Notes: generated by a model from the sequence alone, not told the origin. A stretch of 64,000 bases of DNA from Azolla caroliniana (GCA_043228905.1 JBHGNT010000016.1:3348001-3412000), one strand, 5' to 3'. Numbered from the stretch's first letter, positions 38,501-49,670 are shown. Numbers and translations: made by a program.

Positions 38501-39737
38501 GTATATATGGTTCTCTAAAGCTGTACCTGTAAATCATCCAGTCTGTATCTTGAATTGATGAGATGATGTCTAAATCTGCCCTATCACATGCATAGGAATG
38601 TGACATGTTTTTTCCTGCGCTTGGTTTAATAATGAAACCATCAGAGACATATGCAAGAGGAGGAATTTATCATTGGGTATAATTTTACCTAGTTCCACTT
38701 TGAATTGATCCAAGCTTGGTTTGTGTCCATTTCAATGATATCTGTCCTAATCATTTTACTTGTGCCTTAGCCATATCCAAAAATGGAACTCAAATACTCA
38801 AATGGTGGGGAAATACATATTCATGCCATGTACTTCGAACCAATATTTCAATTGTGAGTACCAACAATTGGTTTCACCTTCCTCTGCTACTTGTATAGAT
38901 GACCCAATATCCAGCTGTGGACAACAATGCCTAAGTAATTCCCATATTCAATGTACAAAAGTCAAAGTTTTAAAAAGTGTCTCTGCAACTACTGGGGATG
39001 CTCCCTACTCAGTTCTAACTATCTCATGGGGTACTATTTCATATCATGGGGGGGGAAATCATTGCAACTAATGGCATCTCGATGTTTCTCCAATCTTGTG
39101 CATTGAAGAGGCTTGGTTCCTGTATCTCTGCTCCATACAAGAGGGTAGGTGTGGCCAATGTATTGAACATTCATTGCTTGGTACATAGTTCTAGCTGCGT
39201 AGCCTCTAGAGAGCGTGGCAGTGGATGCCTCTTCAAGGAGAAGCAAGGTTTTTTTTTCCATTCCTTGCAAACATACCTGGGATTATGTCAATTATTTTCT
39301 ATATAGATTGATAAGGCGGCATTTTAGCATTGCTTTTACATTCCTAGATGTATTCCTTGCAAATATTTCCATTTTTAAGTGATGGTACTATGTAGATACA
39401 CATGTGAAGCTAATGTCCTCTCATCTTACAAGACTTTTAGTTGTAATTTTTATTATTAAATTACAATCAAAGAAATGTTTCCCCCTAATAACAGCATTAA
39501 TTTTTAGAACTTTCAAGCTAAATTTCCACCTATACACTTCATAAAATCACAATAACAGAATGAGATCTTTTGAAATGATAATTCCAATTCCCTCCATGTT
39601 ATGTTCTTTAAAGTGGGTTTTGTCTGAAAATATGTGGATGAAAAGGATAGGGAAACAGAGTCAATAGGTACCAGCTTAATCGTTGACTCTGAGACGTAAT
39701 CAGTGGCAGGCCATGTTTTGTCTCCCATAGTTGACAT
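20598..39737 (-). CDS. GBA2: GBA2-type non-lysosomal glucosylceramidase (GH116), 18 exons
   Basis: The enzyme hydrolyses glucosylceramide to glucose and ceramide at the cytosolic face of membranes. Exons, 5' to 3': 39737-39672, 37437-37327, 37154-37098, 35047-34974, 34868-34769, 34674-34604, 33168-33068, 32949-32846, 32769-32716, 32603-32548, 32463-32425, 25583-25436, 24418-24234, 24162-24095, 23111-23039, 22962-22901, 22819-21199, 20733-20598. All introns are GT-AG and every phase joins, giving 1041 residues. The GBA2_N domain includes [16 protein letters not shown]. The catalytic domain has [11 protein letters not shown] (Glu671, the likely nucleophile) and ADQTYD (Asp815/819, one of them the likely acid/base). 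Exon 1 ([20 protein letters not shown]) is placed by its fit to plant GBA2 N-termini. A hydrophilic linker of about 200 residues opens exon 17, longer than I expect. Intron 11 is 6.8 kb and full of transposon remains. Confidence 0.95.
20812..21166. mobile_element. GGTTCGG-rich MITE, copy 1 (GBA2 last intron)
   Basis: The left end GGAATTGGCAACAGTTCAG mirrors the right end CCAAACCATTGCCCATTCC, with TA on both sides (20810-20811, 21167-21168). The body consists of degenerate AACCGGTTT/GAACCGAACC runs. It lies within the last intron of the GBA2 gene. Confidence 0.75.
23350..23985 (+). mobile_element. LINE C-terminal/3' fragment in GBA2 intron 14
   Basis: This is homologous to 31020-32155. Both contain the CCAATTGTGT/ATGTTTTGCC region, GCCTCTTTAA followed by TTTGGCCCA, and the CATCAACAAAGAA segment. 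In translation it gives a C-terminal tail with repeated His/Ser/Gln, seen more clearly in the second copy. The reading frame is broken. It is a dead insertion within an intron. Confidence 0.65.
26299..26356. repeat. Short foldback in GBA2 intron 11
   Basis: Arms of 25 bp with a few mismatches surround an 8-bp loop: ATGAATGCTCCCATATAATG on the left and CATATGGAAGCATTCAT on the right. It would form a hairpin in the intron RNA. It may be a worn foldback MITE; a small-RNA precursor is possible but unsupported. Confidence 0.7.
27017..27302. repeat. 143-bp tandem duplication in GBA2 intron 11
   Basis: The two copies are 27017-27159 and 27160-27302. Both begin ACTCCCTGTGGATAGGGA and end TTCTCAAAGTTTAAATGGG, with about ten substitutions between them. 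Confidence 0.85.
28479..28543. repeat. 65-bp foldback palindrome
   Basis: The left arm runs from ATAAACCTTGCTTAGCCCC to ATGTTACTT and the right arm is its reverse complement (AAGTAACATG ... GGGGGCTAAGCAAGG), with a three-base centre. The arms differ by only a few bases in the G-run. Confidence 0.9.
28842..29133. repeat. Recent 146-bp tandem duplication inside the LINE
   Basis: The copies 28842-28987 and 28988-29133 are almost identical from AGTATCTTAGTATTGATGTA onwards and differ only near the junction after ATGGATCGGA. Because 146 is not a multiple of three it also breaks the frame. Confidence 0.9.
30545..30994. mobile_element. GGTTCGG-rich MITE, copy 2, left end uncertain
   Basis: The right end ACCGAACTGTTGCCAGTTGT matches the family terminus with mutations. 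The body has GGTTTAAACGGTTTC-like runs and the AT-rich core TAAATTTTAAATTTT found in the other copies. I cannot place the left terminus. Confidence 0.6.
31020..32155 (+). mobile_element. LINE 3' fragment interrupted by a solo LTR
   Basis: 31020-31399 encodes a LINE C-terminus ([19 protein letters not shown]) and matches 23350-23880. The sequence resumes after the solo LTR at 31856 and runs to a shared 3' tail, GGCCTCTTAAAAAAAGACATTAATAT, ending near 32155. The uninterrupted copy at 23760-23830 shows how the two halves joined before insertion. Confidence 0.7.
31400..31850. mobile_element. Solo LTR with 5-bp target duplication
   Basis: This 451-bp block begins TGTTACGGGCATGACC and ends AGCTCTAACA, with short TGTTA/TAACA inverted ends. 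It is flanked by CTCAT at 31395-31399 and 31851-31855. A TATA-like GGCTATAAATATGAGG lies at about 31572 in the plus sense, which suggests that orientation. No internal domain is present, so it arose by recombination between two LTRs. Confidence 0.9.
35775..35945 (+). repeat. LINE-type 3' tail fragment
   Basis: It contains GTTCTCAAAGACGAGACA, AAGATGTAATCTC and TCTTTAAAGACATTAATAT before a TTCTTTC tract. It matches tails at about 32040-32155, 36455-36545 and 54510-54625, so it is a 5'-truncated insert of the same family within a GBA2 intron. Confidence 0.65.
36455..36550 (+). repeat. LINE-type 3' tail fragment
   Basis: This is another copy of the tail: TTAAGATGCAATCTCTTGTT, then GCATTTTGGCCTCTGAAAAG and ACATTAATAATTCTTTC. 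It lies within GBA2 intron 3. Confidence 0.6.
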
Positions 39738-39826
39738 TTCAAGATGCGTATTGCTGCGCAATATGCTTATGATAAATCTGAATGATTTGTCTGATGTTTC
39801 GAAAGACGATCAAACCCTTATGCTCC

Positions 39827-39861
<35 letters not shown>

Positions 39862-40074
39862 CCAAATATGTACATATAGCGAACCGTAGCACGGTCTCCA
39901 TCATATAACAAACAAGTCATGAATTCAGGAATATGTCACTTAGAGAGAGAGAGACAGAGAAAGAGAAGCCAAGTATGTATAGGGAGCCCGTAGCACGGTC
40001 TTCATCATATATGTAACAAACAAGTCATGAATTCAGGAAAATGCCATATGTGTATGTGTAGTGAGTATGGTGTA

Positions 40075-40147
<73 letters not shown>

Positions 40148-40306
40148 GTGTCTATGTATGTGTATGTGTCCGTGTATGTGTCCGTGTATGCGTATGTGTA
40201 TGAAATTACCAAGTATACCTCCTGTTTTTTGTAATTCTCAAAATACCCCTCCCCCCCCATTACAAAACATGTTCACTGATTTTTTGGAGGAGTTTATCAA
40301 TAACTA
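39738..40306. promoter_or_regulatory. GBA2 5' flank with GA and TATGTG arrays
   Basis: Upstream of the minus-strand GBA2 start lie two imperfect copies, 104 bp apart, of a GA-repeat plus CGTAGCACGGTCT and AACAAACAAGTCATGAATTC segment (about 39830-40040). A (TATGTG)n array follows at about 40065-40200. Read in the gene direction these are CT-rich and CACATA-rich. They are the likely promoter or distal 5' UTR; no TATA box stands out. Confidence 0.5.
40065..40200. repeat. (TATGTG)n hexanucleotide microsatellite
   Basis: About twenty units, near-perfect to 40150 and then varied by TCTATG and TCCGTG units. The methionine-cysteine and tyrosine-threonine open frames across it are artefacts of the 6-bp period. 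Confidence 0.95.
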
Positions 40307-40317
40307 GACGCTAATGG

Positions 40318-40725
40318 CCATTAGTGTCTATGCAGTTTTTAGGGGTAAGGGAGGAGGTGCAACCATTTATGGGAGATCTTGAGTATTATGACTACTTATT
40401 ACATCTAGAAGGGTCGATGCTCTCTCGTTTTTCATCGAGTTAGAGCCTCACCAACCGAATTAGTAATAATATTTGGTTGGACATGGTTCATACTTTGAAA
40501 GGTCAATGGGATTGTATTATTGGATATTCTATCGATAAAGTTGCTTAATGTCGTCGATTTCTTGCTCTGTGGAAAGTTACTCCAGTTATGTCCTTCAAGA
40601 GTGACACTCCTTTTTGGCACTTTTAGCCACCAAGATGGTTGTTCCCTCCGCCAATCACTTCGGAATCAAAACTTTGTAATTTGATTACCCTTATGAATGG
40701 ATATCTTTTCACAAAAAAAAGACTT
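40318..40725 (+). mobile_element. 5'-truncated LINE insertion with A-tail and target duplication
   Basis: The direct repeat GACGCTAATGG flanks it at 40307-40317 and 40726-40736. The insert ends in CACAAAAAAAAG. The last 300 bases resemble the C-terminal tail of an L1-type LINE (reading frames such as MVHTLKGQWDCIIGYSIDK). These are the marks of target-primed reverse transcription. There is no intact frame. Confidence 0.75.
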
Positions 40726-40979
40726 GACGCTAATGGAAGATATAAGCTCACCATCCCTTAACAATAGCTACTACAAAACAAGTTCACAACTTATTCAAAG
40801 GAATTTGTCAATACATCATACCATTGTGCTAATGGAAGGGATACCCTCGCCATCCCGTAACATTCAACGACTCCCTAGGTGCAACATGACACAATATCAT
40901 GCACTCGTTAACCGGGGGTTTTAAGCACTTGTCATATGCTTCACTTTCCATGGTGTCCTAACCATGTGACATGGGCATT

Positions 40980-41535
40980 GATACCAAATGGGACAAAGCA
41001 ACATTATGGTGGGTCGAATATTCAAAAGAGATCGATAGTCGCGTTGCATTGTGCAAGATGTGGTGGATGATTGGAAACGGTTCCACTCTTATTATGGACT
41101 TCCTCATTCACTACAACATTTGTACAAAGACTAAGTGCATCTCTTTATCAGAGATTTCCTGGGCGAATGTAGCTTTGGATATTTTGACAAATTCTGTGTG
41201 CTCTATCCAATAATGCCTGTTTTCTCCAATGGACACGATTTTGGGCACTCTAGACCATTTGGACAGCCCGCAATAATAAGGTCTTTGATCGAAACCAACT
41301 GAATGAAGTTAGCTTCTTTAAGCAATCCCTCAAGCAATCTCTATTTGATTGTCTGCAACTTAGAGACATCACATAGAGACATCACACTGCAAATTTATAG
41401 TCATTACTTTGAGTGCTTTTAAGCTCTTCAGTGTCTAATCGACACTTGTATATTTTTCTTTATTCTTTGTGGGTTTTCACCTACCTTTAAGGTTTCCCAC
41501 TAGTAATAAAAGTGTTACTAAAAATAAAACGGCCA
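40980..41535 (+). pseudogene. L1-type LINE C-terminal remnant
   Basis: After MWWMIGNGSTLIMDFL the frame passes into TIWTARNNKVFDRNQLNEVS and SLFDCLQLRDI, typical of the end of plant L1 ORF2. Stops interrupt it. The 3' UTR reads GTGTCTAATCGACACTTGTA ... CCCACTAGTAATAAAA. The same 3' end is present in opposite orientation at 46985-47330. Confidence 0.75.
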
Positions 41536-42767
41536 AATAATGTGTGTGATGTATACATATATAAACAAGTCATTTTTGTGTTCTTTTCAGCTTCTTTTTC
41601 TGATTTTCATTTGGAACTAGAGTCCCAAGTTTGAATCTTTGATATTGGAGCTCTTGTTTGGTTTCCACAAGTGAAAATGAGTGTAGCGTTATACATTTCT
41701 TGTGTCTTCTTTAAGCAATTATTTAGTTTTTTGAGGATAGGTTAAGTTTTTCATTTGTACATTCAACTAACTATTTAAGGTGCTAGACTAACCATGTAGC
41801 AAACCTCAATAGAAAAATCACATCTTGAATGTTTGAGCTACTAGTCAATGCTACATAGCATATAGTATATACTGCAAACATGTAATTCAAATGCTTAATT
41901 TTATAAAGTTGGCATAAAAGGTGTGTTAAATTTTATAAATGTCCACTACTGCTTGATTATTAAAGACAATTATCACTTTCATGTGATATTTGCCCAACAT
42001 AATGCTAGCTCATGTTCAGCTTGAATGATATGTAACTTTATAGTGCTTTCATACTTATTGGTCAATCCAGCATAAAGAAAACATAAACAATAATCTCAGC
42101 AATAATGATAGGTTTCTTTTTTTGTGAAAATACACAGTTTTATTAATAAATGTGTGAGAAAATCACTACGTTAATTCAAATCACTGTAGGAACATATGAC
42201 AAAAGATATCTTGTTTTGTCATATGCTTTAGCTCCTTCAAAGTAATATTAAATGGTTGTTGCAACTTGCAAGACACCTGATACTCACAAGTTAGAAATGA
42301 GGGTAATCATTTGTGCAAAACCACCTGATTAATTTGGAAGATAGAATAATTGACTTCAACACAATTGAATTAGTTCACATACTTTCTTCTTACATTTGTT
42401 TTGAGATCAATCTAGAAATCTGAACCTTGGGCCATGTGACTTGGTCTTGTTAAAATTGATCACCAGAATATAAATCCATGCTAACCCAGCAAGTTGTCAT
42501 TTGGTTGCAAGTGTTTCTTTCCAAACTAATGCAGCTGGAAAAAGTATTGTGGAGACAAGCAAGGCGAGTGCACCACATAGAATTGAATCTAAGAGAAGTC
42601 AAATAAATAAACAGAACGACAACAGATGGATATATTGGCTTTCTTGTTATCTTCAATCGACCCTTTATTCTAGAACCTCTTAGAAATTTCACCATATTTT
42701 TTGTAGCATATGGGAGCAATAAAATATGCACGAAATTACTGGGCGTTAGTTGTAACTTTTTTTTATT
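41536..42767. other. Gap between LINE remnant and Nudix gene
   Basis: No gene is seen. The segment next to 42767 is the 3' flank of the Nudix gene. Open frames at 42450-42731 on the minus strand have no recognisable domain. Confidence 0.5.
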
Positions 42768-45700
42768 TTAATCTATTTGTAGTAGGGCATCATGCTTAGG
42801 TTTGCTCATTAATTGATACAGTGCAGCTCCTCCTTGATGACAACCGGGCATTTTTTCTATCACATCTGGTAGTTCCTCCTGCATACAAGGATAACATATT
42901 AACGAGAAAATTTATAATGCAAAATGATGGCTATATTTTACTTTTGGATAAAATGTCAATTTATGGATGAAAAATAGATGTTATCACCTTTGCGATACTC
43001 AGAAGCTGAGTGGATTCAAACCCATGTTGTGCATCCTTGTAGAACTGCAAAACCTCTGATGATGATGCAGAACATGCCATAAAAAAGAAAGCTGTGGGCC
43101 GGACATTAACAATGCGTCGAGAAATTCCAATGAATAATGGATCACTCTGAAATGTTAAATTGTGACCAGTAAGCAAAAACAAGATCTTGGGTTTCCACTT
43201 AAAAAAAATATGGATCTTATGAATGATAGGAACTGGTTCTAAATATCCATGCTGCTGATGAAACTATAGTAAATGGCGAAGGAAAGGAAATGTCCCTCAT
43301 TCCTGAACAATTGGAACATCCCAAATTTTACAACAAAACGAACAGTAGGCAAGTATATCTGTCTTCAGACTAGAAACACTCAAAGAAGAAGACACAGAAA
43401 TATTGTCCTCTACATCTTTTGAGGTATAACAAGAATTTATAAACACGATGCACATACACATACACACAGTATTCCACATATGCTAAACATAAAAAATGTG
43501 GGAAGTTACCAGAAATGCAGCTGGGATCCCAGTCTCCTCTACAACTTCTCTTATAATTCCATCAAACATCTCTGCCGCAATGACTCTGTTCAATGCTTCC
43601 TTATCGTCCATTGCATTATTTAAATGTCCAGATATTCCTACCTCAGAGGGCTTTAAAATAAAATTCACATAGTAAGTACGAAGGGGTTCCTTAATTGGAA
43701 AATCTTACGCAATGAAAAAGATTCTGAACAGAGCAAACCTCGGAATGTCCTCCTGGAAACACAAAATGTCCAGGAAATTCTCCGACATTTTCACTTCTTC
43801 TTAGCAACAGAATGCAATTGTCCTTGGTTTCAATGACAGCACCATTTCCAAGTGGACTTGCTGTATGTTTGCATTTTTCTATGTCATCTAGTATATGATA
43901 CCAAACCACTACTTAGAAACGTAAAAGACCTACAGAAAGAAAAACCGAAAATTTGTTTATGGCATTCAGAAAGAAGGAAAAGAGAGAGATGTTACCATCT
44001 CTGAAAGCTCACAATTTCCACCAATGTTGGATACAATGGGATGCATTGCATTTAAAACAAAACTTCACTGTAAAACCTTGTCTAATGAAGTCCCGAGCTT
44101 CCAAATTAATAAGAGTGCCTAAGTATTTTCTACTTGAAAACAAAACTACAGATGCAAATGGACATGAATCCCTAGAAGAAGTAGACAAAAAATTCATACT
44201 TTCTTTACAAAGGAGAGCTAAGGATGAAAAAAGGTTACAAACAGACATATAAAATTGTAGAAAAAGAAATTTCCCGCAGCAAGGATTTATTGAAATACAT
44301 ACGTTGTGTTTTTTCTTTTTTACCTACATTGACATACTCAGACACTACTACTTTTTTTTGGTATGAGCAAGACAACTCAAACTCCAATTTTCCCAAAATC
44401 ATAAATCAAAAATCATATACATAGAACTCACAATGATAAGTTCTAATAATGAAGTCTTACCCAATAAGAATTAGGGCTAGCCCGAAGGAAACAGTACTGC
44501 ACTTTATTTTACTGTTACAATGATATTTTGAGATAACTAAGGCTCTACTTTGAGAATTCTCCGAAGCATTAAGTATCTAATATACTTGCATGAAAAACAA
44601 GAAGAAAGTGAACTCAACAATAAAGTCTTCAAAGAAGATTTTATAGCATTCCTGGCCTGGGTAGGCTCAACATATTCTAGATATCAACAAGAGAGTAAAG
44701 AAACAAAATAATTATTGTCTACTTACAAAATACATCAATTCATCAATAAGATAATCCCAAAAAATCAGTATTCACGTACCTTCCAAACAATTTAAGAACT
44801 CCTTCCATTGTGGGGACAAGTTTGTTCCAACAAAAGTCCTGCACATAATCCATGATATCTCCCCTTTATGCAGCATCTGTAGCAATTTAAGAATCATAAA
44901 TAATCATAGTCCATACTTGTAGTCTGTAAGTCCAAGACAAATGTAGATGCTTTCACTTTCATCCTCCCTTAAAGAAATTCTGTATCCTCCATACTGCATG
45001 ACAAGGAAAAATGTAAAAAGGGTCAATTCCTACATATTGTAGAACATTATGGAAGAAGCATTATCATTATCTTGAATAAACACTCACATTATGGTGATAA
45101 CACAGAAGGTTTTATGATCAGAAAAGCAAAAGTAATGCCTGAGTTGTGTAGGCATCTCAGTAATTAGAGAAAATTTACAGCTTGGATTATTTAAAAGAAC
45201 ATAAAAGTGTTACATTTATTAGCATATGGGAAATACTCTGAATTTTGAGGCAATGAATAATGATGGGTTCTTCTTCAGTCGTTCTGCCCAGACCTACATA
45301 AATAACTAAGGTAAATTAAAATTTTAGGGTTAAAAAATCAGCTCATATAAAACGATAAAACAACAAATGTCATTTGACTAACATTTTCAATGGATGTTTC
45401 AAGGCCAAGATCAGGGTGAGGCACTCTGTCATACAAATAACTAAAATCAACTTTTAGCTGCAAAAAGAAAACATCAAAATATGAGCTAATTCAATGAATA
45501 ACCATGAATGGCAAGTTGATAGCCTGGCCAGTTTCCTTCTAGAATGTGGTGTAGAGCATCAGAAAGGTTTCTTTTATTTTTGAACAAGAACTCTCATCAT
45601 TTGTATCTCTACCTCTCAATTAATCCAGGGTATAAGGAATTCTCCATAGTTATACTCTCAATCACTTGCAAGAACTTGAAATATATAAATATATACCACT

Positions 45701-46806
45701 CCCCCTCTCTCATGATTGGCAAAGGTCAATCATGATTATACATACGTTCAAGCTATTTAGTTTTAGGAAGCTAGAGAACATATTTCTTTAATTGGTCATG
45801 TTGAACAGCAAAGACTAATGGTTGTAACTTTTATTAGGACTCATGAGACATTATGGATTTTAAACCATGTTGCTATATCTTTCATTGTTTTTTCCCTGTC
45901 CTGTTTTTCAAAAAACTTTCACTGTATTACGAAAACTTTCAAGCATGGAATATATAGGTCGCACACATTGCGATGAAAACAACGTGGAACATGCCTTGTG
46001 TTTGGCATCTACTATGCAAACCACAGTAAGACCAAGTAACAAGTTTGACTTTTCAAAAATTACTCCCATACAGCTTGTTGATTACCAATCATACTTCAAT
46101 TAAAATTTTATTATGTCCTAAAGTTTGATAGCCTTTCTCTAAAGCCTCAATTTAAGTTTTATTTTCTTAAAAAAATTGAGGCAAGCATATTTGTTAGTTG
46201 TCCTTCGGAGACATATAAAACCAATAACATAATTTCACACAATTAGAGGATAGGATCACCAAAAACACATTTTGCGCATGTGTGGTTGGGACGTTTACAT
46301 GTATATACACATGTGTGCATGCATATATGCATGAAGATGAGACCTCAGGTGTTTTTTATTCCTTTCGAACAGAAAACACCGCAACCTGATTTACATAGGT
46401 CTACGTAGATCTGTATATATCTTTGTCAACCCATTCACTTCATAAGTGGAACTTCCTCTTATCATAGCAATAACATATATATGTCTTGGAGCACTACTCT
46501 CCCCAGGGACCTCGTAAGTCAGCAATATAGGATGTTATTCTGTTTTGAACGAAAATTTTGAGGTTTGAACGCTTTTAAACGAGAAAAAATGGGTATAATC
46601 CAACCAAGAGGTGCATTTCTTTTTTTTTGCATGTTAGCAGTACTTGAGAAAGAAGTCTCCACTTCTGGGAGTGTATATTGAGTTACCTTGTGTTCCTATA
46701 CAATCCACAAACAAAGAAAGTGGTCATGAGAGGCAGGCAGAGAGGCAGAGAGACTTACCTGTGATCGGGAAAGGCCAGAGGGGCATGTGAGGAGTAACTC
46801 TGCCAT
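42768..46806 (-). CDS. NUDT9: Nudix hydrolase, plant NUDT9 type, 9 exons
   Basis: Nudix enzymes cleave nucleoside diphosphates linked to another moiety; the substrate of this plant group is not known to me. Exons: 46806-46759, 45457-45383, 45293-45237, 44993-44917, 44838-44780, 43887-43739, 43650-43510, 43146-42988, 42878-42768. All junctions are GT-AG and phases fit, giving 291 residues, close to the Arabidopsis NUDT9 length. It starts MAELLLTCPSGLSRSQ, then LGLTDYKTFVGTNL, GEFPGHFVFPGGHSE, and the Nudix-box core REVVEETGI with its metal-binding glutamates intact. The end is KMPGCHQGGAALYQLM. Reaction chemistry is family knowledge; the exon map is read directly. Intron 1 is 1.3 kb. Confidence 0.95.
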
Positions 46807-46860
46807 GGTCAAATCGGAAAAATATTGAAAGAAATGCAGAGAAGATATATATAGATCATA

Positions 46861-46870
46861 GATTTATATA
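46861..46870 (-). promoter_or_regulatory. Possible TATA box of the Nudix gene
   Basis: The minus strand reads TATATAAATC about 55 bases before the start ATG. This spacing would give a 5' UTR of only some 25 bases, so it is tentative. Confidence 0.4.
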
Positions 46871-46984
46871 CACATGTATGTATGATCGATTGCTCTGTTC
46901 TTGGGTTCGAATCCAGCTATGGTATATCTCATAAATTTTCAGGTAGAGCTGCTTTTTTTTTCAGAGGCTCCTCCTTCCTTGTGA

Positions 46985-47330
46985 GAGCCAAGTTATGACT
47001 TGTCTGCATTTTTATTACTAGTGGGAACCCTCAAAGTGAGGCGAAAACCCACAAAGAATAAACAGAACTATACAAGTGTCGATTAGACACTGAAGGGCTT
47101 AGAAGCACTCAAAGTAAAGAGTGTAAATTTGTACTGTGATGTCTCTAAGTTGCAGACAATCAAACAGAGATTTCCTTGACAGATTGCTTAAAGAAGCTAA
47201 CTTCATGGAGTTGGTTTTGATCAAAGACCTCCTCTGTGTGTTGTCAAGAGTTGGTCGTCGTTCCGTGCTCTTTGGATGTCCAATGAGATGAGCCGCTATG
47301 TCAAACTTAAAACAATATGTCATCCTTCTT
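46985..47330 (-). pseudogene. L1-type LINE C-terminal remnant, inverted copy
   Basis: The minus strand encodes KLASLSNLSRKSLFDCLQLR, matching SFFKQSLKQSLFDCLQLRDI at 41300-41370, and then the same 3' UTR with TGTCTAATCGACACTTGTA and CCCACTAGTAATAAAAA. It faces the plus-strand copy across the Nudix gene. Confidence 0.75.
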
Positions 47331-49553
47331 ATGAAACTATTTCAGTCATGACAACCTTTTACAACCCTCCATGTTTTCCCCTCGCCACTTCTAGCGAAGA
47401 TATTTAAAAGGATATTTACGCATCTTTTGGATCCTGAAAAGGTTTTTCCCTCTAGCACTAATGCATGAGACGAACCAATCAAAACATTATTTGTTGTGAA
47501 CTTGCTAAAAAATAATAACCTACATGGAGGTTGCCCTTTTTGTTACTTGTGGGTATCTCAGTTGTCATTGTACACTTATTGATGACAATTTCCTATTTGT
47601 AAGTTTGGAATGCTTATCATTGTCCATCTTCTTAGTATGGATAAAAAATTAAGCTTTTGTGGACAATATAGATATCATGCAACCCATTGCATATTAGACT
47701 TCTTGTTTTCACGTAATGCAATCTTTACATTCTTGGCACGCGGCCCAACTTAGCCTTTTTTTCTGTAGCGAGGACATTCTTGCATCGAGCAAATTATTAT
47801 TGTTCCTTATGTCTCCACAGTGCATGGCCTTTTTAACTGTCCACCCAGTGCCACTACCCACCTCTACTAAGGTGATGGATGGTAAATGCGAGAGATGACA
47901 ATAACACAACATGACATAGAAAGATTCAAATGTGAAATGTGGCTTTTTGCCGTACTATATCAAAAAAAATTAATGTAATATATTTAATTGAGGTCGTGCA
48001 TTGTTAATGCTCATTTTGCATAAGGCAAGTGATGAGAGTGTATTTAATGTATTTCGCATTATAAATGCATTTCACGATTTTTGCTAAAAAATGGATTTAC
48101 AACTTTCAATAAACAATAAGTGTCATCATGTAGAGGTTATGGCTCAATATTTGGTTGATATATTCCTTTGTTTGTTTGCATGTGCTTCTTTGGCAACAAA
48201 CATGCCTAGTAAAAAAACAATTGAAAGCGATGCAATAAGTTAAAATTTCAACTCATTTTGTTTTAGGAAGCTACCATATCAATGTTTTCCTTCTCCTTCT
48301 TCTTTTGTTACTTGCATTAATGAGTTAATATATACAATTGTAACCTTAGTTAGGTCTCATAGACTATTATGGTGTTTCTCTCACTTGCCCATGTCAAGGA
48401 TGATTTTGTAAGTTTAATATATTGTAACACAAAGTTCAATTAGATTGTCTCTTTTTTCATAATGGGCCTACACTAGTTGTAGTATATTTAGACCATCAAC
48501 TAGGAGCATTGCATTAGAATCCTTGATTCGACACATCTTTGTATCATATGTCACTTCTCCCATTCAATGCATGGACTTGATTCTCATTCACAAAACCAAT
48601 GGGATGTCATCACACTGTGAAAATGACATATCATGATTAATGAGTAGAAGGACAACCAAGAATTGTTATTGGATCGGTAGACAATATATCTTTCCTCTCA
48701 TTCCTTTTTTTCCCTTCATATTAGGGTAGTCATAAATGGTAAGCCATGTTTTATTATTCGATTCATTCAAGTTAAAGTATCACTAATTGTAGAAAATGCG
48801 GACTCATGAATTTAACTTTTGGGTCTCATTTTGATAACCTTACTATCCAAGATCAACAAAGAATAGAAAAGTGTCACATAACTGATATTCCGTAGAGCTA
48901 GAAAACCATGTATTGATGGTGTGCCTATGTGAAGGGAAATTCTTTTGAATGAGTGGGAGTGGTGATCCAACAAATCAAAGCCATTTGGACAAAAGAAACA
49001 TCAATCAACTTTTAATAATTTATTTTGCTAAACCATTAGTTGATCACTTTCTTTCTTTCTTTTTTGTTGACAACACATAATACATGCGAGCATGAATAAG
49101 AATCTCTCGACCACATTGCTCGCACTGGGAGAATTGACTTATCGGATTGCATTCATCACAAACACATGGAAAGAGCTCATGGTACCGAGTGATATATATA
49201 TATATAATAGGAGAATCATCCATGTACGAGGAAGGTGGTGATATGCAACGTGCGTATGAAGAGATGGATTTGCACAAAGCTTGTAAACGTCCCACTCTAC
49301 TATATACATAATACAACTCTACCATCAACGGCATTCGGGTTTGCGGTTCTCGACTTGGCCAACATGGGGACCCAACCATAGCACACCCTTTTACTTGTTC
49401 TCTCACGGTAACACTCATCTACACCGATCTGTAAAGGAACGATGAAAAGAACTGAAAAGGAACATCGGGAGTCAAAAATGAAGGAGCTCCACACGCGCAT
49501 GCACACACACACACGCCCACAGGATGTCGATGTCCCGGACCGTCTGCCCCCGT
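47331..49553. other. Intergenic region
   Basis: AT-rich with no gene recognised. From about 49490 the base composition rises sharply in GC, marking the promoter of the Caprin-like gene. A short CA tract lies at 49500-49515. Confidence 0.5.
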
Positions 49554-49670
49554 CCAATGGCAGGCCGCCACGTGGAGATGCCCATCCAATAGCAGAATGC
49601 CACGTGGGCCTGCGTCCCCACCAAAGGGAGGACGCCACGTGGAGCTAGGCCAATGGCAACGCGCCACGTG
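49554..49670 (+). promoter_or_regulatory. Array of four ERSE-I-like CCAAT-N9-CCACG modules
   Basis: Modules: CCAAT 49554-49558 with CCACG 49568-49572; CCAAT 49586-49590 with CCACG 49600-49604; CCAAA 49621-49625 with CCACG 49635-49639; CCAAT 49650-49654 with CCACG 49664-49668. The gap is exactly nine bases in all four. The consensus CCAAT-N9-CCACG is the ER stress response element, bound by NF-Y and bZIP28/ATF6-type factors. Every CCACG is part of a palindromic CCACGTGG, so each is also a G-box. Module 3 has a degraded CCAAT half. The array ends about 150 bp before the start codon at 49817, where a promoter should be; no TATA box is evident. Confidence 0.85.

Noticed and set aside
40033-40307. 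Met-Cys and Tyr-Thr repeat open frames
   Set aside because: They are readings of the TATGTG hexanucleotide array.
46899-46925. Second B-box-like motif (GGGTTCGAATCC) near the Nudix start
   Set aside because: The flanks do not fold into a tRNA and no A box is at the right distance.
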